Translations under genes and position numbers: made by a program
Notes under the pieces: generated by a model
Seen by the model: the letters and a program-made list of their open reading frames with translations, nothing else
What the model was told of the DNA's origin: nothing
Databases searched by the model: none
Part shown: positions 50,811 to 59,000 of the stretch, piece by piece
Numbering within the stretch: the stretch's first letter is position 1
Layout of the letters: every line of letters starts with the position of its first letter
Source: UBA1723 sp045629285
Lineage (GTDB): Bacteria > Bacteroidota > Bacteroidia > Bacteroidales > Paludibacteraceae
Assembly: GCA_045629285.1 (NCBI GenBank)
Contig: JAZQQY010000016.1
Span: 5,708 to 69,707 of the forward strand
Reading direction: 5' to 3'
DNA: 64,000 bases

Positions 50811-51767
50811 TTACTTGTTCCAACGAACTACGCATGCAGAAGTCTGGAATCCAGCACCGAATGCGCTGAACACCAAGTTGTCTCCTTTCGATAGCTTGCC
50901 TTCTTTGTTCAATCTGTCAAGCAAGATTGGAATACATGCCGACGACATGTTACCTGTATCTGCGATAGTAGTAGGAAATTTCTCTTCTGGTTCCTCCAAG
51001 AAATGACGGATGGAATCGATGATTCTTACGTTCGCCTGATGAAGCACGAAGTATTTCACCTGCTCTGAAGTGATGTTAGCCTGCTCCATCACAGCCTTGA
51101 TGTCTTCCTGTGAGTTGGAAACAGCCATCTTGAACACTTCACGTCCGTTCATTACCAATGGAATGTTGCCTTCAATCTCGCCTACGAATGGAGTCTTCTC
51201 CATCGCTCTCTTGCTATATAGCACGGCTGGAGCAGACGTTGTAGTGGAACGCATAGCAAGAACGTCGTCGCCATCTGCACTGACAACAACTGCACCTGCA
51301 CCGTCACCAAACAAAACACTTGTGCTTCTGTCTGTCCAAGTCGGGATTCTTGATGGCTCTTCTGCAGCCACGATCAAAATCTTTTTCGCAACGCCAGTCT
51401 TAATAAACGACTCTGCAATCTGCATTCCATATAGGAAACCTGCACATGCCGCATTGATGTCAATGCTAGGACATGTAGCTCCAATGTGACCTTGCAATAC
51501 ACAGCCCAAACCTGGTGTAATGTACTCATTAACAGTATTTGAGCAAATGATGTAGTCTAAATCCTTTGCTGTTACGCCAGCATCTTTTAGCGCATTCTCG
51601 ATCGCCTCAACGCCGATTTCCTCCAACTCCTGATTTACCAAGAGATGACGGCGCTTAATTCCAGTGCGAGTGGAGATCCACTCATCGCTTGTATCCATCA
51701 CTTCGGACAACATGTCGTTCGTAGCAACGAATTTTGGCAACGCACTGCCGGTTCCGATAATTCTCAT
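50811..51767 (-). CDS. fabH: Beta-ketoacyl-ACP synthase III
   Basis: A 318-residue thiolase-fold enzyme that starts fatty-acid synthesis from acyl-CoA and malonyl-ACP. The triad is Cys in INAACAGFLYGM, His in LHQANVRI and Asn in DTGNMSSA. The N-terminus (GTGSALPKFVATNDMLSE, DTSDEWISTRTGI) is typical. It is the first gene of the fabH-fabK-fabF cluster. An imperfect TTAATTTG box lies on the minus strand about 50 bases upstream. Branched-chain versus acetyl-CoA preference cannot be told. Confidence 0.96.
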   Translation of the reverse strand: MRIIGTGSALPKFVATNDMLSEVMDTSDEWISTRTGIKRRHLLVNQELEEIGVEAIENALKDAGVTAKDLDYIICSNTVNEYITPGLGCVLQGHIGATCPSIDINAACAGFLYGMQIAESFIKTGVAKKILIVAAEEPSRIPTWTDRSTSVLFGDGAGAVVVSADGDDVLAMRSTTTSAPAVLYSKRAMEKTPFVGEIEGNIPLVMNGREVFKMAVSNSQEDIKAVMEQANITSEQVKYFVLHQANVRIIDSIRHFLEEPEEKFPTTIADTGNMSSACIPILLDRLNKEGKLSKGDNLVFSAFGAGFQTSACVVRWNK

Positions 51768-52146
51768 GTTTACAAAAATTCTCCAATTTTAGAATATGTT
51801 TGCAAATTAAATCATAAAACTCTTAAAATCCAATTTTTTGTTGCTCTTTTCGATTTTTGGCAATGTTTATGACACAAAAATGAATTATAAATGTAGGAAA
51901 CGGATTGATGGGTGGACGGTTGTCCTAATAAGCCATGGTTGACGAAACGTCAAAGACGTTTTGGCTACCGTGGTGTACCTGGGACGTACTGTGTCTATCG
52001 TGATCTTTTTCTCAATACCTTTTTGCAGATAAGTCTATGGCATTCACGCATTGAAGAGCCAGTGACGATAGCAATAATAATAACCTTCCCATTATTCTAT
52101 GATTCTTTATAAGTTAGTTAATTTGAGTTCCCAAATTCTGTCTTTT
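51768..52146. other. Gap between fabH and dGTPase
   Basis: About 380 bases. It contains the upstream region of fabH and a possible frameshifted small secreted-protein gene on the minus strand (51885-52092). A 7-pair hairpin (AAACGTC/GACGTTT, 51945-51961) lies within that remnant. A weak AATTTG...CAAATT stem at 52121-52138 follows the dGTPase stop but lacks a T tract. Confidence 0.45.
51885..52092 (-). pseudogene. Possible frameshifted small secreted-protein gene
   Basis: On the minus strand ATG 52092 opens a frame with a signal-peptide-like start (MGRLLLLLSSLALQCVNA, then IDLSAKRY) ending at TGA 52012-52014. Right before that stop, an A5 run (GCAAAAAGG) allows a one-base shift into a second frame, which stays open for about 45 codons (KGIEKKITIDTV, RYTTVAKTSLTF, RQPWLIRTTVHP) to TAA 51885-51887. 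Joined, this would be a secreted protein of about 68 residues. Chance cannot be excluded. Confidence 0.3.
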
Positions 52147-53478
52147 TTAAAGAGTCGGCAATGAGATTCCTTTGATTTTTCTGTAAAGGTCTAGGGCGTA
52201 GACGTCGGTCATGCCAGAAACATGGTCGAGCACGGCTAAGATTCTTTCGTATGGAGAGTCGGCTGACACTGCAAACTGTGACGGGATGCGTGCCAACAAC
52301 TGTTTGGAATATGCTTTGTCGGCGTTGAATACCGCATCTATCTCTTTTTCAATTAGTGTGTAGATGATGTTGTAACCGGCGATTTCAATGTCGACAACCT
52401 CTTTGCTATTATAGATTTTCTTTGTGGATATCTTTTGACACTCTTTATAGGCGTTGGCGACTTTTTCTGAAACGTAGTCGATCAATGAGCCTTCAAACTC
52501 TCCTGCCAAAATCTTCTCTTCATTCTTTAGGAACACGTCGGCACACTCTTCGATCAGTACTCCGATAACGCTTGAACGCAAGTAGGCTATCTGTTCATTT
52601 TCATCGTCGACGATCGACATGTTCTGTTTGCGTCGCTCCTGTTTATCTTCGGAAAAGAATCCCAAAAGCAGGTTGTGTGTCTCGGTCTTGTCAAGCAGAC
52701 GCAATTTGAAGGCATCTTCGATGTCCATGATCTCGTAACAGATGTCGTCGGCTGCCTCTACTAGGTATACGAGAGGATGACGCATGTATCTCCCGTCGGC
52801 TCTTTTCTCTATTCCAAGATAGTCTGCAATCTTCTTATATGTCTCGAAATCAGATTGGAAGAATCCAAATTTGTTCTTCTTGCCTTTCACATCAGCGGCA
52901 ATATAAGGATACTTTACGATGGAAAGTAAGGTGGGGTAGGTAAGCACAAATCCGCCTTCACGTCGACCTTCAAAACGATGAGTCAACAGACGGAATGCGT
53001 TTGCGTTTCCGTCGAAATGGGTAAAATCTGCCCATTGCTCATCAGAGATGCCATACTTCTCTTTCAATGCCATGCCTTCGCCTTCCGAGAAGAACGATGA
53101 AATGGCGGTCTCTCCACTATGGCCGAACGGAGGGTTGCCCATGTCGTGAGCAAGACATGCCGCAGAGACTATGGATCCAAGATCATCGACATGGTTGGAG
53201 ATTTCGCTTCCGTATTTTTCCTTCAAGAATTTCGACACACGGTTGCCGATGGAGCGACCGACGCAGCTTACTTCCAACGAGTGAGTCAGACGGTTGTGTA
53301 CAAAAATTGTGTTGGGCAGTGGAAATACCTGAGTCTTATTTTGCAGACGTCTGAAAGGGGCTGAGAATACCAAGCGATCGTAGTCGCGCTGAAACTCAGT
53401 ACGGTCTTGCTCTTTGGGGTCGTGATAGTCTTCCAATCCCAAACGAATAGTGCAAATCAGTTTATTCCATTCCATCAT
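52147..53478 (-). CDS. dgt: Deoxyguanosinetriphosphate triphosphohydrolase
   Basis: A 443-residue HD-domain enzyme that hydrolyses dGTP to deoxyguanosine and triphosphate, shaping dNTP pools. Metal-binding HD motifs are seen in NRLTHSLEVSCVGRSIG (His) and ACLAHDMGNPPFGHSGE (His-Asp), with ADDICYEIMDIED further on. The N-terminal RRLQNKTQVFPLP is typical of dGTPases. Starts at 53478 or the next Met at 53475 are both possible. It is a monocistronic gene with a TAnnTTTG box on the minus strand. Confidence 0.93.
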   Translation of the reverse strand: MMEWNKLICTIRLGLEDYHDPKEQDRTEFQRDYDRLVFSAPFRRLQNKTQVFPLPNTIFVHNRLTHSLEVSCVGRSIGNRVSKFLKEKYGSEISNHVDDLGSIVSAACLAHDMGNPPFGHSGETAISSFFSEGEGMALKEKYGISDEQWADFTHFDGNANAFRLLTHRFEGRREGGFVLTYPTLLSIVKYPYIAADVKGKKNKFGFFQSDFETYKKIADYLGIEKRADGRYMRHPLVYLVEAADDICYEIMDIEDAFKLRLLDKTETHNLLLGFFSEDKQERRKQNMSIVDDENEQIAYLRSSVIGVLIEECADVFLKNEEKILAGEFEGSLIDYVSEKVANAYKECQKISTKKIYNSKEVVDIEIAGYNIIYTLIEKEIDAVFNADKAYSKQLLARIPSQFAVSADSPYERILAVLDHVSGMTDVYALDLYRKIKGISLPTL

Positions 53479-53506
53479 TTTCTGACACTTTTTATATTTG
53501 ACAACA

Positions 53507-53514
53507 CAAATATA
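53507..53514 (-). promoter_or_regulatory. TAnnTTTG box upstream of dGTPase
   Basis: TATATTTG on the minus strand lies 28 bases before the start codon. No -33 TTTG at the usual spacing is visible. Confidence 0.5.
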
Positions 53515-53658
53515 CTAATTAGGGCGGCAAGTTGAGAGGTTTTATTTGCTTTTTAATTCCTAAACTTCTATATTTGGAATGTTTATGGGTTGGGGGGAAT
53601 TGATAGTTAATGATTGAAATTAATGGTTGTTGCCGTCCATAAGCGAGACAAAAGCCCA

Positions 53659-53685
53659 GTAGAGACGTCGCGTCAGCGCGTCTCC
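53659..53685. repeat. GAGACG-type dispersed palindrome, copy 6
   Basis: GTAGAGACGTCGCG...GCGCGTCTCC, nearly identical to the copy at 11159-11185, lies in the gap between the divergent dGTPase and lpxK genes. AT-rich GATAGTTAATGATTGAAATT repeats precede it at 53600. Confidence 0.8.
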
Positions 53686-53718
53686 GCAATAAAATAAGGA
53701 TAAATAAGGAATAAGAAT

Positions 53719-54810
53719 ATGACTACAAAATCACTTTTCAAAGATATCATCATGGCTCCATTGTCCTGGATCTACGGACTGGTGGTCGTCATTAGAAATT
53801 TCATGTTTGATATTGGGTTGTTGAAATCTACCAAGTTTGACATTCCCGTGATTGTAGTAGGAAACATCACTGCCGGTGGTACGGGTAAGACTCCGGTCAC
53901 TGAGTATCTTGTAAAACTTCTTTCCGAAAAATTCCGTACTGCTGTGGTGAGCCGTGGCTATAAGCGTAAGACAAGAGGATTCATATTGTCGACAGAAAAT
54001 AGCACCCCTGATCAGATTGGAGATGAACCATATCAGATCAAACGCAAATTCCCGGATGTGATTCTTGCAGTCGACGAAAAGCGTGTGAGAGGAATTCAAA
54101 AATTATGCGACGAGGGTACTAACCGTCCGGAGGTGTTCGTGCTCGACGACGCTTACCAGCATCGTTATGTGACACCGGATATATCAATTCTTCTTGTGGA
54201 TTACAACAATAAGATCTACGAGGACCGATTGCTTCCGTTGGGAAAATTGAGAGAGCCGCTTAAGGCTAAAGACAAGGCTCAGATTGTGATTGTCACAAAG
54301 TGTCCGAAAGATATTACGCCGATGGAGTTGAGAGTGATAACAATGAATTTGAATCTTTATCCATATCAGACTCTATTCTTCTCTTATATGGAATATGGCG
54401 ACTTGAGACCGGTATTCCCGTCTGCGAAGAAAGTCGATGCGGAGCGTTTGAAGGAGTCGACAGCATTGTCGCTTACGGGAATTGCTGAACCGGCCACTTT
54501 CGAGGAGCATGTGAGAAGTCTGACTAACGGCATGAAGACAATCAACTTTGCCGACCATCATAAATTGACATTGAGGGATTATAATAAGGTGTCGGAGATG
54601 TTTGCGGAGATTCAGGGAAGCAAGAAACTTATTCTTACTACTGAAAAAGACGCTGTGAAGATGATGAACGACGAGACATTCCCGTCGGCATTGAAAGAAT
54701 ACATCTATTATATTCCTATGAATATAAAACTTCTGAAAGATGAAGAATCGTTCAACAATTTAATTATCAATTATGTTACAAAGAATAGAAGCTACATGCG
54801 CATATCTTAA
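53719..54810 (+). CDS. lpxK: Tetraacyldisaccharide 4'-kinase
   Basis: A 363-residue inner-membrane kinase that phosphorylates the 4' position of the lipid A disaccharide. The P-loop GNITAGGTGKTPVTEYL (about 50-66) and the Walker-type second motif VFVLDDAYQHR are standard LpxK signatures, as is the C-terminal HHKLTLRDY region. An N-terminal hydrophobic helix (about 8-30) anchors it. The purine nucleoside phosphorylase gene starts 38 bases inside its 3' end. It works with the LpxL-like acyltransferase found elsewhere in the window. Confidence 0.94.
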   Translation: MTTKSLFKDIIMAPLSWIYGLVVVIRNFMFDIGLLKSTKFDIPVIVVGNITAGGTGKTPVTEYLVKLLSEKFRTAVVSRGYKRKTRGFILSTENSTPDQIGDEPYQIKRKFPDVILAVDEKRVRGIQKLCDEGTNRPEVFVLDDAYQHRYVTPDISILLVDYNNKIYEDRLLPLGKLREPLKAKDKAQIVIVTKCPKDITPMELRVITMNLNLYPYQTLFFSYMEYGDLRPVFPSAKKVDAERLKESTALSLTGIAEPATFEEHVRSLTNGMKTINFADHHKLTLRDYNKVSEMFAEIQGSKKLILTTEKDAVKMMNDETFPSALKEYIYYIPMNIKLLKDEESFNNLIINYVTKNRSYMRIS

Positions 54811-55591
54811 GAGTCAGACAGAGTTGCGCCCTGAAATCGCCATTATTCTTGGCACCGGTTTGGGCGGTCTTACTGAAGAGATAAGCGTTGAGAAAGAGAT
54901 ACCATATTCACAGATTCCAGGATTCGTGCAGAGCACAGTTGCCGGACACTCAGGAAAGTTGATCTTCGGAACAATCTCAGGTGTGCCAGTGATGGCTATG
55001 CAGGGACGATTTCACTTCTACGAGGGATATCCAATGAAGGATGTCACATATCCTGAAGTGGTGATGAAAGGAATGGGAATCAAGTATTTGATGGTAAGTA
55101 ATGCCGCAGGAGGTTTGAATCCTGAGTTTAAGGCTGGCGACATCATGTTGATTACAGACCATATCAACCTCTTCCCGGAGCATCCTTTGAGAGGCAAGAA
55201 CGAGGATTCTATCGGTACACGTTTCCCAGACATGAACAATGCCTACAACCGTGACTTGATCGCATTAGCGGAGAGTGTTGCGGCGTCGAACAAGATTCCT
55301 TATAAGAAAGGTGTATATGTCGGCACACAGGGACCAACATTCGAGACAGTTGCTGAGTATAAGTATTTCCGTTTGATCGGTGGCGACACATGCGGAATGA
55401 GCACAGTGCCAGAGATTATCGTGGCTCACTGGGCTGGTATCAAGTGTTTCGGAGTGTCAATCGTGTCGAATGCACTAGGAGACGCACTAAACGGAATCGA
55501 GACAAACCACGAGGAAGTTCAGCGCAATACAAATATCGCCAAGGATAACCTTAAGGTTTTGTTCCGTGAAATGGTTAAGAAGATGAAGTGA
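54773..55591 (+). CDS. punA: Purine-nucleoside phosphorylase
   Basis: A 272-residue trimeric-type phosphorylase that cleaves inosine and guanosine with phosphate. ILGTGLGGLTEEI, VAGHSGKLIFG, MQGRFHFYEGYPM, VSNAAGGLNPEFKAGDIM, and the purine-site GPTFETVAEYKYF, TCGMSTVPEIIVA are the family blocks. The start ATG 54773 lies 38 bases inside lpxK, a rather long overlap that implies translational coupling. Length is normal. A GAGACG-type terminator follows. Confidence 0.95.
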   Translation: MLQRIEATCAYLKSQTELRPEIAIILGTGLGGLTEEISVEKEIPYSQIPGFVQSTVAGHSGKLIFGTISGVPVMAMQGRFHFYEGYPMKDVTYPEVVMKGMGIKYLMVSNAAGGLNPEFKAGDIMLITDHINLFPEHPLRGKNEDSIGTRFPDMNNAYNRDLIALAESVAASNKIPYKKGVYVGTQGPTFETVAEYKYFRLIGGDTCGMSTVPEIIVAHWAGIKCFGVSIVSNALGDALNGIETNHEEVQRNTNIAKDNLKVLFREMVKKMK

Positions 55592-55629
55592 TTTATAATA
55601 CATAATTAATAATTCAAAATTCATAATTT

Positions 55630-55658
55630 GGAGACGTGGAACCCCGCGTCTCCATTTT
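55630..55658 (+). terminator. Terminator formed by GAGACG palindrome, copy 7
   Basis: GGAGACGTGG pairs with CCCCGCGTCTCC-type arms over a short AA loop (55630-55653), followed by ATTTTTA. It ends the lpxK-punA transcript. Confidence 0.75.
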
Positions 55659-55969
55659 TATTGCCTTTATGCACATTTCTTCAAACTTTGTGTGATGTCA
55701 AAATGTCAATAAAAAGGAGTTAAACTATCAAAGTGTAAAATCTAGCGTTGAAAAATCCATCTTTTGTCAAGATAAACGGCATTGTTGTTTCGCATTTTGT
55801 AATGTAGAATTTAAAGTGCTTTTTTATGAAGTTTTAAATTGTAAGGTTTGAAACTCCGTATGCTTACAGTTTTGTAATTTTTTCTTGTGTTTTTCTTACA
55901 GATTGTAAATTGTCTAAACTTATTAATGTAAAACTGATATGAATCTCTGCTCTAAAGCAGTATAGTGTG

Positions 55970-55977
55970 TAATTTTG
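55970..55977 (+). promoter_or_regulatory. TAnnTTTG box upstream of gltB
   Basis: TAATTTTG lies 70 bases before the gltB ATG, giving a leader of about 60 bases. No consensus sigma-54 element (GG-N10-GC) was seen next to it. Confidence 0.55.
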
Positions 55978-56047
55978 CATTGGTAATCCAGACGGGACTG
56001 CCGACTTGGATAATTAGATATAAAACGACGAAAGAAGAAACAAAATT

Positions 56048-59000
56048 ATGCAAAACAATTTCACTAAAGGACTTTACACTCCAGCGAATGAGCATGATGC
56101 TTGTGGTGTCGGTATGGTTGTTAACATACATGGCAATAAGAGTCACGAGCTTGTAGATTCTGCATTGAGAGTCTTGGAGAACATGATGCACCGTGGTGCT
56201 GAAGGTGCTGATGGAAAGAGTGGTGATGGAGCCGGAATCATGGTCCAGATCCCTCATGAGTTTATTTTGTTGAAGGGTATTCCCGTACCTGAGAAGGGTA
56301 AGTATGGTACAGGTCTTGTATTCTTGCCAAAGGATAAGGTTGAGCAGGACAAGATCCTTAAGATCATGATCGAGGTGATTGAGGCCGAGGGATTGAACCT
56401 TATGAAGCTTCGTGATGTACCTACTAATCCAGCTTGTCTTGGTAAGGTTGCTCTTGAGAGCGAGCCAGATATCAAGCAGATCTTCGTTACAGGTGTATCA
56501 AATGAGGAAGCTCCTAACCTTGAGAGAAAACTCTACATTATCCGTAAGAAGATTGAGAATGAGGTGAAGCACAAGGATTTCTACATTGTGTCTTTGTCAA
56601 GCAAGAATATCATCTATAAGGGTATGCTTTCATCTATGCAGGTTCGCGATTACTTCGACGACCTTCGCGATGCATACTTCACTTCTGGCCTTGCATTGGT
56701 TCACTCTCGTTTCTCAACAAATACATTCCCAACTTGGTCTCTAGCTCAGCCATTCCGTTTGCTTTGCCACAACGGTGAGATCAATACAGTAAGAGGTAAC
56801 AGAAACTGGATGAAGGCTCGTGAGTCGGTTTTGAACTCTGGTCTTCTTGGTGATATTTCAGACATCCGTCCAATCGTGCAGCCTAACATGAGTGACTCTG
56901 CATCTTTGGATAACGTGTTTGAGTTTTTCGTAATGAGCGGTCTTTCTTTGCCACATGCAATGGCTTTGCTTGTGCCAGAGAGTTTTAATGATAAGAACCC
57001 TATCAGCGACGACCTAAAGGCATTCTATGAGTATCACTCGATCTTGATGGAGCCATGGGACGGTCCGGCAGCATTGATGTTTTCTGATGGACGTTACGCT
57101 GGTGGTATGCTTGATAGAAACGGTCTTCGTCCTTCACGCTACTTGATCACTAACAACGATATGATGGTCGTTGCTTCTGAGGTCGGTGTTCTTGACTTCG
57201 ATCCAAGTGAGATCAAGCAGAAGGGTAGACTACAGCCTGGTAAGATTTTGATGATCGATACTGAGGAAGGTAAGATCTACTACGATGGTGATTTGAAGGC
57301 ACAGCTTGCAGCTGAGCATCCATATAGAAACTGGTTGCACACTAACCGTATTCAGCTTGAGAAGTTGAAGAGCGGTCGTAAGGTTGCTAACTCAGTTCCA
57401 AACTATAAGAGTAAGCTTCTAAACTTCGGTTTTGCTAAGGAGGATATCGTTAAGACTATCATTCCTATGGCAGTCAACGGTGCTGAGCCAGTTGCAGCGA
57501 TGGGTAACGATACTCCGCTTGCAGTTATCTCAGATCGTCCACAGATTTTCTTCAACTACTTCCGTCAGCAGTTTGCTCAGGTAACAAACCCAGCTATCGA
57601 CCCTATCCGTGAGGAGCTAGTAATGAGCTTGACTGAGTACATCGGTAAGGTAGGTCCTGGTATCTTGAATCCAGATGAGAGCAACTGTAAGATGGTTCGT
57701 CTTCCTCATCCAATCCTTTCAAACGCTGAGCTTGACATTCTTTGCAATATCCGTTACAAGGGATTCGTCACTACTAAGCTTCCAATGTTGTTTGAGGCTA
57801 GCAAGGGCGAGGAAGGTCTAAAGGAGGCTATCGACAACCTATGCAAGAGCGCAGAGGAGAGTGTTGATAAGGGTATCAACTACATCATCCTTTCAGATAG
57901 AGACGTTGACGACAAGCATGCGGTTATCCCATGTTTGCTTGCAGTCTCAGCAGTACACCACTACTTGATCAGCGTTGGCAAGCGTGTTCAGACTGCCTTG
58001 ATCGTTGAGTCAGGAGAGATTCGTGAGGTTATGCACGCTGCATTGCTTCTTGGATACGGTGCTTCTGCATTGAACCCATACATGACATTCGCTGTTCTTG
58101 ATGAACTTGTAAAGAACAAGGAGATTCAGGAGGATTATGCTACAGCTGAGCACAACTACATTAAGGCTGTTTGCAAGGGTCTATACAAGATCATGTCTAA
58201 GATGGGTATTTCAACTATCCGTTCTTACCGTGGTGCTAAGATCTTCGAGAGCATCGGTTTGAGCGAGAGTTTGTTGAAGACATACTTCGGTACTGAGATT
58301 TCTACTATCGGTGGTATCGGATTGAAGCAGATCGCTAACGATGCAATCAAGCTTCACGATACAGCAATGAGCGCAACTGAGGAGGATATGGTTCCAGATT
58401 CAGGTTTGTTCGCTTACAGAAAGGACGGTATCGCACACGCTTGGAATCCAGAGACAATCTCTACATTGCAGATTGCAACTCGTATGGGTTCATACAAGAA
58501 ATATAAAGAGTACACTAACTACGTTGATAATAAGGAGAAACAGATCTTCATCCGCGATTTCTTCGACTTCAAGAAGGCTGCTAAACCAATCCCAGTTGAT
58601 CAGGTTGAGCCAGTAGAGAGCATTGTTAAGCACTTCGTAACAGGTGCCATGTCGTTCGGAGCCCTTTCAATCGAGGCTCACGAGGCAATCGCTCTTGCAA
58701 TGAACAAGCTTGGTGCTCGTTCGAACACTGGTGAGGGTGGTGAGGACAACGCACGTTACCATTCAAGTGTTGACGGTGTGAGCCTATCATCTAAGACAAA
58801 GCAGATTGCTTCTGGACGTTTCGGTGTAACAGCAGAGTATCTAGTAAATGCTGAAGAGATTCAGATTAAGGTAGCTCAGGGTGCTAAGCCAGGTGAGGGT
58901 GGTCAGTTGCCAGGATTTAAGGTTAACGAGGTCATCGCTAAGACTCGTAACGCAATCCCTGGAATCTCGCTTATCTCGCCTCCACCTCATCACGATATCT

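Larger units (their letters stand above)
55592..56047. other. Gap and leader between punA and gltB
   Basis: About 455 bases. It begins with AT-rich ATAATTAATAATTC repeats (55596-55628) and the palindromic terminator at 55630-55658. The rest is AT-rich (55660-55960) and ends with the gltB promoter box at 55970. Nothing else coding is seen. A small CTGCT/AGCAG hairpin sits at 55947-55960. Confidence 0.5.

Noticed and set aside
51912..52112. Plus-strand open frame of 66 codons in the fabH-dgt gap
   Set aside because: It has no ATG (GTG start), no promoter box, odd composition and no recognisable domain. The minus strand of the same stretch reads more like decayed protein.
55660..56047. Possible riboswitch or T-box upstream of gltB
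   Set aside because: The leader is AT-rich and lacks any conserved riboswitch core or a competing terminator hairpin that I could recognise.
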